A DNA stretch of 35,528 bases from CAWBNS01 sp964445105 (GTDB lineage Bacteria > Chlamydiota > Chlamydiia > Chlamydiales > JAJFMA01), in assembly GCA_964445105.1 (NCBI GenBank), contig CAYUJS010000019.1, positions 1-35,528 of the forward strand, in the 5' to 3' direction. The notes under the pieces are model-generated. The model made no database searches, was not told the DNA's origin, and saw only the letters and a list, made by a program, of their open reading frames with translations. Made by a program: the position numbers and the translations under genes. Positions 7,655 through 16,304 of this stretch are shown here, piece after piece. Position 1 is the stretch's first letter. Every line of letters begins with the position of its first letter.

Positions 7655-8092
7655 TTACATTGGTGTCCAACCCCTACGGCCACCCACCCGTCCAAACTTC
7701 TTCACACGCTCAGCAGCTCTTTTTTTAGGATCTTCTGAGCGGAGATTACCAATTTTTTTCACGGCTTGCATCACTAAAGTCAAGTTATGATAGGTCCGGG
7801 AGGCCTCTTCTTGAAGCTGTGCGGCACGCGCCATTGTGCGCTGATCGCCTTCCTTAAAACGGCTAGGATCCTTCAAAATAGCTTCAAGATCGCCTTTCTT
7901 ATAACCGATACTCGTAAATAAACGCTCGCTTAACTCAACGTATTGGCTCACCATCGTCTCCAGCTGGTTGACTCGTTCCATCGTATCAGGGGGAATTTCT
8001 GTTGCGGGCATCTTGGAGATTTTTGAACGAGTGGTCTCGAGCATCTTAGAAACTTCTTCTAGCATTTGTCCCAAATTAGGTCTTCTCAACAT
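7655..8092 (-). CDS. Hypothetical helical protein in the hemA operon
   Basis: 145 residues, with no family recognised. The first 110 residues look entirely alpha-helical with heptad-like spacing of hydrophobic residues (LGQMLEEVSKMLETTRSKI and later blocks), so a coiled coil is likely. The C-terminus is basic and Gly/Arg-rich (RVKKFGRVGGRRGW), which could bind nucleic acid. It starts 39 bases after hemA and ends ten bases before the MAF-like gene, so it belongs to that operon. Small coiled-coil proteins near hemA in Chlamydia include type III secretion parts, but I see no motif that would place this protein there. Confidence 0.65.
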   Translation of the reverse strand: MLRRPNLGQMLEEVSKMLETTRSKISKMPATEIPPDTMERVNQLETMVSQYVELSERLFTSIGYKKGDLEAILKDPSRFKEGDQRTMARAAQLQEEASRTYHNLTLVMQAVKKIGNLRSEDPKKRAAERVKKFGRVGGRRGWTPM

Positions 8093-8130
8093 AAGAGCCT
8101 CATAGGGGTAAGATTTATCAAAATTTTATT

Positions 8131-9141
8131 TTAACATACCTTAACCATCTGCGCAACGTCTTTACGTTGGTGGACCATCACCTGTCGGCGAGTAGCTGAA
8201 GCAACCAACTCCTCGGCGCTGGCTAATAAATCCGCTAGGTGGTGACAACGACGATGTAAAGTCGCCTGGATTTCATCAATATTCAGCAACTGTATCCCCC
8301 TAGAAGCGATGGCAGGGTCCACATTGCGTGGGACACTCAAATCGATGACCAATTTAGCCGGTATCCTACCCTGCGGAAGATCCTGTAGCGTCGCCACGTA
8401 TTCGGGGGCCTTTGTGCCAAAAATCACCCAGTCGTACTCTACCCACGATTTCCTCTGCTCCCAAGGCAGCACCCGCGCGCCATGACAACCGGCCAGTGCC
8501 CCGCCTCTTACGTCAGTGCGGTTACAGATTGTAATCTTCTCGAAGCCCTTGCACTTTAGAAAAGAGAGAATTTTGTTATTGATGTCCGAGGCACCGACGA
8601 ACAAAAGATTGGCTTGTTTTGGCTCGAGGAACAACGCACCGCCTGTGGATAGGACGGCATGCTCCAAATCAGGCACCCATTTGCTCATCGGAACGCTCGT
8701 ACGCACCTGTTTACCCACCTTTAAGGCTTTTTGGAATAGAAAGTGCATCTCTTTGGGCAGCTTCCTGTCGGACATCGCCTGCTCATATGCTAAGCGCACC
8801 TGTCCCTGAATTTCCGTCTCGCCAATGATCGCGCTGTCTAAACCCGTCGTCACGCGTGCAAGGTGTAGTAGGCATTCTTGGCCAAAGAATGAGTAGACTT
8901 TTTGTTCTAAATCCTGCCCCACGTCCGCCCTTAAAAGCCGCAAGAGGTACGTATGGGTAGCTGCCAAATCCTCAGAGCAAAAGTACACCTCGGTGCGGTT
9001 GCAGGTTGAAAGCAACACCCCGTGATGGTCGGCATCCCAACCGAGTTCCGCTGAAAAGCGCCTATGACACGCTTTTGCGAGCGCCTCGCGTAAACGCAAA
9101 TCAGCCAGTTTGTTGTTCAGACCAATCACTCCAAATCGCAT
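8131..9141 (-). CDS. hemA: Glutamyl-tRNA reductase
   Basis: 336 residues. HemA reduces glutamyl-tRNA(Glu) with NADPH to glutamate-1-semialdehyde, the first committed step of C5 tetrapyrrole synthesis. The substrate-binding and catalytic block LLSTCNRTEVY holds the nucleophile Cys47, followed by GLDSAIIGETEIQGQV and the Rossmann segment NLLFVGASDINNKI. The length is close to the short chlamydial HemA proteins and below the roughly 420 of E. coli: the C-terminal dimerisation region is reduced. It is the first gene of a minus-strand cluster with the helical protein, the MAF-like protein and the MORN-type protein. In Chlamydia, hemA also adjoins the second gyrase-like pair; here they are separated by two genes. 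Confidence 0.92.
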   Translation of the reverse strand: MRFGVIGLNNKLADLRLREALAKACHRRFSAELGWDADHHGVLLSTCNRTEVYFCSEDLAATHTYLLRLLRADVGQDLEQKVYSFFGQECLLHLARVTTGLDSAIIGETEIQGQVRLAYEQAMSDRKLPKEMHFLFQKALKVGKQVRTSVPMSKWVPDLEHAVLSTGGALFLEPKQANLLFVGASDINNKILSFLKCKGFEKITICNRTDVRGGALAGCHGARVLPWEQRKSWVEYDWVIFGTKAPEYVATLQDLPQGRIPAKLVIDLSVPRNVDPAIASRGIQLLNIDEIQATLHRRCHHLADLLASAEELVASATRRQVMVHQRKDVAQMVKVC

Positions 9142-9173
9142 CCGCCGCCTTCCCAGACCAAGTCAAAATCGCA

Positions 9174-9202
9174 CTTATAGAAAAAACATTTTATAGCGAC
9201 AA
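9174..9202 (-). promoter_or_regulatory. Putative promoter of the hemA operon
   Basis: On the minus strand, TTGTCG (9197-9202) and TATAAG (9174-9179) are spaced by 17 bases and lie about 33 bases before the hemA start, as expected for the main sigma factor (sigma-66 of chlamydiae recognises sigma-70-like sites). Confidence 0.5.
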
Positions 9203-9389
9203 GAAATTTTAAAAATTTACACTTAACCGCAAATGGGCGCAGAGCCCAGAGGCAAGCTATCGAGCCAGACAGCGCAAAGACAAAGAAGCTGCCTGTAGGC
9301 CATGTGAATTTTTTTAGTCAGCCGATAGTAAGCTCATTTTCAAACTGGCGCTTTCTTCTAGCCCGTCCCTGCGCAAAGTGCACGACTGG

Positions 9390-10406
9390 CTAACAAGCGC
9401 TTTCTCCAATCAATTCCCTTAGATTCTCTACGCTTAGCCACTCTTGGTTGCTATCAGAACCATATTGAAATCCAGTAGAAACAAGCCTCCCCGCCCCTTC
9501 CGGGTAGCGCTGCCAGTGTGACTGATAATCTGCCAACTGTGACTGAACCACAAAGTGATCTTCAAATTCCAGCGTGTTGCGCGCATCCTCAGCGGCAATG
9601 AGTAATTCGTGCAATTTTTCACCGGGCCGAATCCCGCAAAACTCCAGCTCCACCCCTGGCGCTAGTGCTTGCGCTAAATCTACAATTTTCATGCTGGGTA
9701 TCTTCGGCACAAAGATTTCTCCCCCCTTCATGGAATTTAAACAAGCTACAACAAACGAAGTCGTCTGGTCGAGAGTGATCCAGAAACGCGTCATCCGAGA
9801 ATCGGTCACCGGCAAGGTCTTAGACCCATTCGCCAGCAGTCCCCGCCAAAAAGGGATGATGCTCCCACGGCTACCTAGTACATTTCCATAACGCACTACA
9901 GAGATCCGTGGGCGATGCTTAGAACCCACGTAAGCGTTGCCTGCGACAAATAATTTGTCAGCACAAAGCTTTGTTGCACCATATAAGTTCACAGGGTTGA
10001 CCGCTTTGTCTGTCGACAAAGCTAACACCTTCTCCACCCCCGCATCGATGGCTGCATCGATGACATTCATCGCGCCAAGGATATTCGTATTCACAAATTC
10101 GGAAGGGTTGTACTCGGCCGCGGGCACCTGCTTCAAAGCTGCGGCGTGGATAACAATATCGACCTCTTTAAACGCGCGCGACAAACGCCTGACGTCTCTG
10201 ACATCGCCCAAAAAATAGCGTAGACGCGGATCCGCAAAACAGGGCGCCGATTCGCGCATCTCCCACTGTTTCCATTCATCCCGGCTAAAAATGATCACTT
10301 TCTTGCAACCGCTGTTTTTAACTAACGCGCGAACCAACGTGCGGCCAAAACTTCCGGTTCCTCCCGTGATCAAAACCGTTTTGTCGTTTAAGCATTGCCA
10401 ACCCAT
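9390..10406 (-). CDS. PseB-like UDP-GlcNAc 4,6-dehydratase (inverting), extended SDR
   Basis: 338 residues from the ATG at 10406; this start puts the Rossmann motif TGGTGSFG at residues 14-21, as in the family, whereas the upstream ATG at 10442 adds an unusual leader. The active-site block STDKAVNPVNLYGATK supplies Thr132, Asp133, Lys134, Tyr142 and Lys146, nearly the same numbering as H. pylori PseB (FlaA1). That enzyme converts UDP-GlcNAc to the 4-keto-6-deoxy-arabino sugar that begins pseudaminic acid synthesis. The other Pse genes are not in the window. A related option is a capsule-type dehydratase such as CapD/WbjB, which shares these motifs. It is convergent with nothing and divergent from the exported protein gene at 10557. 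Confidence 0.82.
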   Translation of the reverse strand: MGWQCLNDKTVLITGGTGSFGRTLVRALVKNSGCKKVIIFSRDEWKQWEMRESAPCFADPRLRYFLGDVRDVRRLSRAFKEVDIVIHAAALKQVPAAEYNPSEFVNTNILGAMNVIDAAIDAGVEKVLALSTDKAVNPVNLYGATKLCADKLFVAGNAYVGSKHRPRISVVRYGNVLGSRGSIIPFWRGLLANGSKTLPVTDSRMTRFWITLDQTTSFVVACLNSMKGGEIFVPKIPSMKIVDLAQALAPGVELEFCGIRPGEKLHELLIAAEDARNTLEFEDHFVVQSQLADYQSHWQRYPEGAGRLVSTGFQYGSDSNQEWLSVENLRELIGESAC

Positions 10407-10556
10407 ATACCTGATCCTAAGTGATGCGTGAATGTTCCACACATGTACCAGAAGGCATCTTTTTTGACTCCCACAATTTTGCCCTCAAATTCAATTGCGC
10501 GCTTGCGACAAAAAAGATACTATGACATTTATCTTCAAAAATTAAGGAGGAATCTC

Positions 10557-11195
10557 ATGTTTGCATTTCGGCTACCCGCGCTGCTCATAGCTCTAATGAC
10601 TTTCACTGGCACAGCTACAGCTGCCGACAACCTGCTGCAATCTGTGGCTTATACCGAAATATCGGGGATTCTCATCGCGCAAATTACGGTCGGCGACCAG
10701 CTGGTTTTCATCCACGCAACTTCCAAAAATGCTCCCACGAAGACCCTTGATAACTGGAAAGAGGGCGATACCATCTTTATAAGCTCTACATCATCTGAGT
10801 CTAGCCCCCTGCAGGAGCTCACGCTGATCAACGACGAGAGAAATCAGACTATTCGGGCTAATCTTACGCAAGAAGCCTATAAAAGACTCCCCCAGATCGA
10901 TTCTCTTACCGTCGAGGCTGTCCCCTATTGCATTTTTCGCACAAAAGAAAAGATAAAAATCGGTCTCTCCGACGGTACCTTTTACGAGTTTCATGAAACC
11001 GACTATCCAGAACAAGTGAAGATCGCAAGGTTTTGGGAAAAAGAGGATCACATCGTTGTCTCCAACTTAGAAGATAAGACCGGCCTGCGCCTTTTGGTCA
11101 ACATGGATAAGCCTTCATTTTATACAGACCGCACAAAAAAACATCGCCATCCCAAAGACCTCAGAAAGCTCATCGCTAGCGAAGTTTGCCGCTAA
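10557..11195 (+). CDS. Exported hypothetical protein
   Basis: 212 residues from the ATG at 10557, chosen because AAGGAGG lies just upstream and because it yields a clear Sec signal peptide (Arg at position 5, hydrophobic core LPALLIALMTFTG, likely cleavage after TATAA). A longer frame from 10428 would overlap the promoter region of the PseB-like gene and has no ribosome site. The mature protein is about 190 residues with alternating short hydrophobic segments suggesting beta structure, and a basic end (RTKKHRHPKDLRKL). No cysteine lipobox. I do not recognise the family. A strong terminator hairpin follows the stop, so it is a single-gene unit. Confidence 0.75.
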   Translation: MFAFRLPALLIALMTFTGTATAADNLLQSVAYTEISGILIAQITVGDQLVFIHATSKNAPTKTLDNWKEGDTIFISSTSSESSPLQELTLINDERNQTIRANLTQEAYKRLPQIDSLTVEAVPYCIFRTKEKIKIGLSDGTFYEFHETDYPEQVKIARFWEKEDHIVVSNLEDKTGLRLLVNMDKPSFYTDRTKKHRHPKDLRKLIASEVCR

Positions 11196-11200
11196 TTATA

Positions 11201-11242
11201 AGCCATAGGCAACGCGCGCGCGCCGCCTATGGCTGCTATTTT
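11201..11242 (+). terminator. Terminator after the exported protein gene
   Basis: AGCCATAGGC (11201-11210) pairs perfectly with GCCTATGGCT (11225-11234) around an alternating GC loop, followed by GCTATTTT. It begins five bases after the stop codon. Confidence 0.7.
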
Positions 11243-11258
11243 CAAGATACGCCTAATC

Positions 11259-11287
11259 TTGCCTGCAAAGCGCAATTCGGGTATCGT
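11259..11287 (+). promoter_or_regulatory. Possible promoter of the parE-parC-recX operon
   Basis: TTGCCT (11259-11264) and TATCGT (11282-11287) are 17 bases apart. The -10 lies only ten bases before the parE ATG, so a transcript from here would be almost leaderless; this agrees with the absence of a good ribosome-binding site in front of parE. Confidence 0.35.
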
Positions 11288-11297
11288 CTAGCGTCAT

Positions 11298-13148
11298 ATG
11301 GCAAAACAATACGATGAAAGTTCGGTTCAAACCCTGGACGCGTTGGAGCATATCCGCCTGCGCTCTGGGATGTATATTGGTCGCTTGGGCGATGGCTCGC
11401 ACCACGATGACGGTATCTACGTACTCTTGAAAGAGGTCGTGGACAACTCCGTCGACGAATTCATCATGAAGCACGGAAAAGAGATCCTAATAGACCTAGA
11501 CGAGGGCTCCGGGCTGCTCAAAATTCGCGATTTTGGCCGCGGTATTCCCCTTGGTAAGGTCATCGATTGCGTGAGCCAGATCAACACCGGCGCCAAATAC
11601 AATGACGACGTCTTCCAATTTTCGGTAGGCTTGAACGGCGTGGGCACAAAAGCGGTCAACGCGCTCTCCGAACATTTTCTCGTGCGCAGCCACCGCGAAG
11701 GCGAATACTTCCAAGCCGAATTTGTGCGCGGTCGCATCGTCAAGCAAGACCAGGGGAAAACCAGAGAGAAAAACGGCACCTACGTAGAATTTCAGCCTGA
11801 CTCACAGATTTTCAAAAACTACCGCTATCAAAGCGAATACATTCTCAAGCGACTCTGGCATTACGCTTACCTAAATACTGGCATGACCCTGGTATTTAAT
11901 GGCGAGCGCATATTCTCTGAGAATGGGCTTCTCGACCTACTAAACTCCGAGGTCTCCGAAGATCGGCTTTACGAGCCCCTGCATTATCGCGGCAAGCAAT
12001 TAGAATTTGCCTTCTTGCACACCCAAGGATATGGCGAAAACTACTTCTCCTTCGTGAATGGACAATACACCGCTGACGGGGGGACACATCTTTCCGCCTT
12101 CCGCGAGGGAATTCTCAAAGGCATCAATGAATTCGCCAATAAAAACTTTCAAGGTGTGGACGTGCGCGACGGCATCGTCGCCGCTGTCCTGGTGAAGGTG
12201 AAAGATCCTATCTTTGAATCACAGACGAAGAATAAACTAGGCAATACAGACCTGCGCGGGCCTATTGTGCAAGAGGTGAAAGACGCTGTATCGACGCTCT
12301 TGTATAAACATCCAGAAACCGCAAAACAACTCACCGAGCGCATCGCCTTCAACGAAAAACTTCGCAAAGAGCTCGCGGCCGTTAAGAAGGAAGCCAAAGA
12401 TAAACAAAAAAAAATCAGCTTCAAAATCCCCAAACTCCGCGATTGTAAATACCATTTCAGCGACGCCTCAGGCCGTGGCGATGAGACTATGATTTTTTTG
12501 ACGGAAGGAGATTCTGCCAGCGCCTCCATCGTTGCCTCGCGCGACCCCTTACGACAAGCTGTCTTCTCCCTGCGTGGAAAGCCCCTAAACGTCTTCGACA
12601 TGCGCATGGACCAGCTGTATAAAAACGAAGAGATGTACAACCTCATGAGCGCCCTAAACGTGGAAGATGATGTTACCAATCTTCGTTACAATAAGATAAT
12701 CCTGGCAACCGATGCCGACGTCGACGGGATGCATATCCGCAACCTGCTCATCACCTTCTTTTTAAACTATTTTGAATCTCTCGTAGTCGGTGGCCATCTA
12801 TATATTCTCGAAACGCCGCTATTTAAGGTGAGAAACAAGCAAGAAACCGTCTACTGTTACTCGGAGCAAGAGCGCGACAAGGCCGTTAAAAAACTCAAAA
12901 AAAGCGTGGAGATCACGCGCTTTAAAGGGCTCGGAGAGATCTCGCCAAACGAGTTTAAGCAATTCATCGGCCAGGATATACGCCTGATCTCCGTAAAAGT
13001 GGGCCACTTCTCCGACATTCGGCCCACACTGCAGTTCTACATGGGTAAAAATACGCCAGAACGCAGACAGTTCATCATGCGTAACCTCGTCAGCGAGAAC
13101 CAGGCGCTCTTAGACATAGCCGCCTTGGCAGCGAAGGGGGCCGGCTAA
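11298..13148 (+). CDS. parE: Type IIA topoisomerase ATPase subunit (ParE / second GyrB)
   Basis: 616 residues. The GHKL ATP-binding block (EVVDNSVDE, residues 46-54), a lid loop around GLNGVGTKAVNALS, the TOPRIM signature EGDSASASIV (about 402) and DADVDGMHIR (about 473), and the C-terminal KGLGEISPNEF give the full ParE/GyrB order without the extra insert of many gram-negative GyrB proteins. Together with the next gene it forms a heterotetramer that passes DNA duplexes using ATP. Chlamydiae carry a second gyrase-like pair (annotated gyrB_2/gyrA_2 or ParE/ParC) besides the main gyrase; the position near hemA and the RluD-type gene matches that locus. The stop and the next start overlap (TAATG). 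Confidence 0.9.
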   Translation: MAKQYDESSVQTLDALEHIRLRSGMYIGRLGDGSHHDDGIYVLLKEVVDNSVDEFIMKHGKEILIDLDEGSGLLKIRDFGRGIPLGKVIDCVSQINTGAKYNDDVFQFSVGLNGVGTKAVNALSEHFLVRSHREGEYFQAEFVRGRIVKQDQGKTREKNGTYVEFQPDSQIFKNYRYQSEYILKRLWHYAYLNTGMTLVFNGERIFSENGLLDLLNSEVSEDRLYEPLHYRGKQLEFAFLHTQGYGENYFSFVNGQYTADGGTHLSAFREGILKGINEFANKNFQGVDVRDGIVAAVLVKVKDPIFESQTKNKLGNTDLRGPIVQEVKDAVSTLLYKHPETAKQLTERIAFNEKLRKELAAVKKEAKDKQKKISFKIPKLRDCKYHFSDASGRGDETMIFLTEGDSASASIVASRDPLRQAVFSLRGKPLNVFDMRMDQLYKNEEMYNLMSALNVEDDVTNLRYNKIILATDADVDGMHIRNLLITFFLNYFESLVVGGHLYILETPLFKVRNKQETVYCYSEQERDKAVKKLKKSVEITRFKGLGEISPNEFKQFIGQDIRLISVKVGHFSDIRPTLQFYMGKNTPERRQFIMRNLVSENQALLDIAALAAKGAG

Positions 13149-15061
13149 TGACAGATGATCTCAAGCAAATCATGCGTAAAAACTATTTAGAGTACGCATC
13201 GTATGTAATTCTTGATCGCGCCATTCCCAACGTGGTAGATGGCCTAAAACCGGTTCAGCGTCGTATTTTATTCACACTTTTTAAAATGCACGACGGCCGC
13301 CTACACAAGGTAATGAACGTCGCGGGCCAGACGATGGCTCTCCACCCCCACGGAGATGCCGCCATCGTCGATGCCTTGGTCAATATGTCTAACAAAGGGT
13401 TCATGCTCGACCAGCAAGGAAATTTTGGCAACCTCTTGACGGGCGACCCGGCTGCAGCGGCACGTTATATCGAGACGCGCCTTTCCCTGCTCGCTATGGA
13501 GACGATGTTCAACCCCGATATCACCGAAATGGTCCTCTCCTACGACAGCCGCGCCCAGGAACCCGTTACGCTGCCAGCCAAAATCCCTCTACTTCTTATG
13601 CAAGGGGCCGAAGGCATTGCCGTAGGAATGTCCACTCGCATTCTGCCGCACAATTTCGTGGAACTAATTGAAGCTGAGATCGCTATCTTGCAAGGGGAAC
13701 AGTTCGAGCTTCTGCCAGATTTCCCCACCGGAGGGATCATGGATGCCTCTGGTTATGACAAAGGCCGAGGCAAAGTCAAGCTGCGCACAAAGATTGACTC
13801 CCCAGATCCCAAGACGCTTGTCATCACCGAAATCTGCTACGGCACCACTACTGAGTCGCTCATACGATCTATTGACGAGGCCGCAAAACGCGGGAAAATT
13901 AAGATTGAGTCTATTCACGACTACACGGCCGATCGCGTCGAAATCGAAATTAAACTGCCCCGCGGGCAATATGCGCAAGAGCTAATCGACGCGCTATATG
14001 CGTTCACAGAATGCGAAGTGACTCTTCATTCTCAGCTGCTGGTCATACGCGACAACCTCCCTTGGGAAGCCGACGTCGTTGAGATTTTACACTACTACGT
14101 CGAGCTTCTGCAGCAATACCTCAGGCAAGAACTAGAGATCGAGCATAGTCGTCTGCTGGAAAAAATCTTTGAGAAGAGTCTCGAGCGCATTTTCATCGAA
14201 AATCGCCTTTACAAACATATAGAGAATATCACCACCTACGAAAAAATCCATGAGACCATCGCGCAGAGCCTAGAGCCATTCCTCAAAGATCTTTTACGCA
14301 TTCCTACTTACGAAGACCGCGAGCGGCTCCTTAGTATTCCTATTAGGCGCATTTCTCGCTTTGATCTCGACAAAAACCGCGATGATATCGCCGAGGCTCT
14401 CGCCAAGGCGGAACAAGTGGAGAAAGATCTCAAGAACATCAAGCGCTATGCGATCAAATATCTGAAGAAGCTACTAGCCACATTTGGTGACAGCTTTCCG
14501 CGTCGCACACAATTTCAAGCAATTGAGGAAGTGGACCTGCGCGCCATGGCCAAAAAGGATATCAAAGTAGGTTATGACCTGAAGCTGGGCTTCGTGGGTA
14601 CTAAAGTAACAGACGGCGAACTCCTGGAATGCACTTCCTTCGATAAACTGCTGTTAATGTTTAAAGATGGCACGTATCGCGTCATCAACGTGCCGGAAAA
14701 ATTGTACGCCGAGCAGGATGGTACAAAACTCGCCTACGTCGGCATCGCCGACAAGCAGACACCTATCAGCGTGATTTATAAAGACCCCAAAACGCATCTC
14801 TGCTACGCCAAACGCTTTATTATCAAAGCGTTTATTCTCGATAAGACATACCGCTATTTTGACGAAGGGATGACGCTGGAATTTTTCTGCGCCAGACCGC
14901 ATGTAACCGTCTTACTTAGGCTGATCGCTCGACCGCGGCAGCGAATCGCCAAGCTCGAGCTGGTTCTTGATCAGCTTGCCATTAAGGGCGTCTCGGCAAG
15001 CGGAAACCGCATCTGCAGCCGTGAAGTTAAACGCGTCGAGTTTTTGAGAGAGGCCACCTGA
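13148..15061 (+). CDS. parC: Type IIA topoisomerase cleavage subunit (ParC / second GyrA)
   Basis: 637 residues, shorter than GyrA (about 830) and E. coli ParC (about 750). The winged-helix and tower core is complete: GLKPVQRRIL (32-41), HPHGD (66-70), and the catalytic Tyr107 in AAAARYIETRLS. The arginine before it is present. After the coiled-coil gate the protein retains only a short remnant of the beta-pinwheel, so wrapping of DNA as by GyrA is unlikely; this favours a topoisomerase IV-like decatenase. There is no GyrA box (QRRGGKG). It overlaps parE by one base upstream and recX by one base downstream (TGATG), so the three genes are translationally coupled. Confidence 0.9.
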   Translation: MTDDLKQIMRKNYLEYASYVILDRAIPNVVDGLKPVQRRILFTLFKMHDGRLHKVMNVAGQTMALHPHGDAAIVDALVNMSNKGFMLDQQGNFGNLLTGDPAAAARYIETRLSLLAMETMFNPDITEMVLSYDSRAQEPVTLPAKIPLLLMQGAEGIAVGMSTRILPHNFVELIEAEIAILQGEQFELLPDFPTGGIMDASGYDKGRGKVKLRTKIDSPDPKTLVITEICYGTTTESLIRSIDEAAKRGKIKIESIHDYTADRVEIEIKLPRGQYAQELIDALYAFTECEVTLHSQLLVIRDNLPWEADVVEILHYYVELLQQYLRQELEIEHSRLLEKIFEKSLERIFIENRLYKHIENITTYEKIHETIAQSLEPFLKDLLRIPTYEDRERLLSIPIRRISRFDLDKNRDDIAEALAKAEQVEKDLKNIKRYAIKYLKKLLATFGDSFPRRTQFQAIEEVDLRAMAKKDIKVGYDLKLGFVGTKVTDGELLECTSFDKLLLMFKDGTYRVINVPEKLYAEQDGTKLAYVGIADKQTPISVIYKDPKTHLCYAKRFIIKAFILDKTYRYFDEGMTLEFFCARPHVTVLLRLIARPRQRIAKLELVLDQLAIKGVSASGNRICSREVKRVEFLREAT

Positions 15062-15642
15062 TGCGGGTCACCATCGTTCCCGTAGAAAGGAAACGATCTG
15101 TCTGTGCAATCCTGGTTGACGAAGAAGAATGGCGCCAAATCCACACAGATATATTCGGTAAAAAACCAGAAATCCCCGCCATACCTGGCCCAGAAGAGCT
15201 CGCAGCATTAGTCGACCTTCTAGAGCTACAAGGGGTGAGAAAATATGTCTTAAATAAGCTATCCCGACGCAGTTATCCTTCAGCAGAACTCGAAAAATTG
15301 CTTGCCGAACGCCTCGTCTCTGAGCCAACCGTAAACCGCATTCTCACCGAATGCAGGCAATATGGGTATATCAACGACGAAGAATGGACTGAACGCTTTA
15401 TCTCAGCGCAAATGCGCAAGGGACAGGGGCCACACGTCATCCAACAAAAACTCCGCGCCAAAGGCGTCAGTGCACCAGCGCTCCCCAATGAGCAGCTTTC
15501 TCAAATTCAAGCACTCCTACAGACCAAATACCGAACCAAAAACCTCAAAGACCCCAAAGAACGCCAGAAAGTAGTCGCTTCACTAGCTCGGAGAGGCTTC
15601 GATTTCGACGCAATAAGAGCGGGCCTTGATTTGCCAATTTAA
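15061..15642 (+). CDS. recX: RecX-like regulator of RecA
   Basis: 193 residues. Three-helix tandem repeats of RecX are visible: LSRRSYPSAELEKLLAERL, then ILTECRQYGYINDEEWTERFI with the family's G-Y-(I/L)-(N/D)-D signature, then GQGPHVIQQKLRAKGVS, and a final block VVASLARRGFDFDAIRAGL. RecX binds in the groove of RecA filaments and limits strand exchange. RecX is normally next to recA; here it overlaps the end of parC by one base, an unusual setting. The N-terminal 45 residues are less conserved but fit the beta-rich leader of some RecX proteins. Conserved patterns, not overall identity, support the call. Confidence 0.75.
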   Translation: MRVTIVPVERKRSVCAILVDEEEWRQIHTDIFGKKPEIPAIPGPEELAALVDLLELQGVRKYVLNKLSRRSYPSAELEKLLAERLVSEPTVNRILTECRQYGYINDEEWTERFISAQMRKGQGPHVIQQKLRAKGVSAPALPNEQLSQIQALLQTKYRTKNLKDPKERQKVVASLARRGFDFDAIRAGLDLPI

Positions 15643-15659
15643 TAAAAATATGCTATAAT
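15631..15659 (+). promoter_or_regulatory. Strong sigma-70-type promoter for the 88-residue protein gene
   Basis: TTGCCA (15631-15636), a 17-base spacer, and a perfect TATAAT (15654-15659) with an extended -10 (TGC just before it). It overlaps the end of recX and gives a leader of about 20 bases carrying AAGGAGAT (15673-15680) in front of the ATG at 15686. This is the best promoter seen in the window. Confidence 0.75.
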
Positions 15660-15685
15660 AAGAATGTTAAACAAGGAGATCTCAC

Positions 15686-15952
15686 ATGAGCGACCTTACT
15701 TCGATAGCAGTGGACGGCGGAGCTTCGCAAGCGGCTCAGACACAAGCCGCGCAGAGCGCCACCGCGGCCGCCAGCCAAGCAGCAAGCTCTGGGGCAGCTA
15801 CGGCGCAATCTTTTAGCACGCTGGATGCCCTGAGAAAAGAAGATCCCAAGCTTTACAACATGATGATTCAGGGCTGCATGCAGCAATTCTCCAGAGATCA
15901 GGAATGGCATAACCAAAACCTTAAGAAAATCCTGCGAGATAACCAAACCTAG
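15686..15952 (+). CDS. Small Ala/Gln/Ser-rich hypothetical protein
   Basis: 88 residues. The first half (about residues 8-45) is low-complexity Ala, Gln and Ser without charged residues except one Asp, as in unfolded or secretion-type N-termini. The second half is helical and charged (LDALRKEDPKLYNMMIQGCMQQ, ending DNQT). I do not recognise it. A near-consensus promoter and an excellent ribosome site (AAGGAGAT) precede it, so it should be highly expressed as its own unit. Small size, disordered Ser/Ala-rich start and helical end resemble type III secretion filament or translocated proteins, but that is a guess without a motif. Confidence 0.65.
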   Translation: MSDLTSIAVDGGASQAAQTQAAQSATAAASQAASSGAATAQSFSTLDALRKEDPKLYNMMIQGCMQQFSRDQEWHNQNLKKILRDNQT

Positions 15953-16025
15953 CTGGTTCGCTGTTTGCCGTTCAGAGGCCTTAAAACGGCTTTTCTAATA
16001 ATAAACCTCTATCACTTCGTGGCCT

Positions 16026-16304
16026 ATGCAACCTAATCTCTTTTTAGCATATCCGATCTCCCCAGCCTTCCAGGAGGCTCTCAACCGGGCCAATCCCGCG
16101 CTCCTTGCTATATTCACAAAGGGCCGGCCGGACTACTTAGAAGCCATCGAACAGGACGGCGACAACTACTTGGGAAAATGGGTGGGCGACAGCTGCGATC
16201 TGGCGACCTTAGAGCAACTGCAGCTAAATGTGAAGAGCCTCCTTACCCGCTTGGCACCCGATTACGATTACAATTCAAGCGAATTTGTCGTTTTGGCCCA
16301 ATGA
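16026..16304 (+). CDS. Small conserved-looking hypothetical protein upstream of rluD
   Basis: 92 residues, no signal peptide or membrane segment, acidic, with a YDYNSSEFVVLAQ end. The family is not recognised. Its stop overlaps the ATG at 16301 of the pseudouridine synthase gene (ATGA), so the two are coupled. C. trachomatis has a small unknown protein (CT659) between gyrA_2 (CT660) and the RluD-type gene (CT658), and this gene occupies the same place; equivalence is inferred from order only. No strong ribosome-binding site is visible before 16026. Confidence 0.65.
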   Translation: MQPNLFLAYPISPAFQEALNRANPALLAIFTKGRPDYLEAIEQDGDNYLGKWVGDSCDLATLEQLQLNVKSLLTRLAPDYDYNSSEFVVLAQ

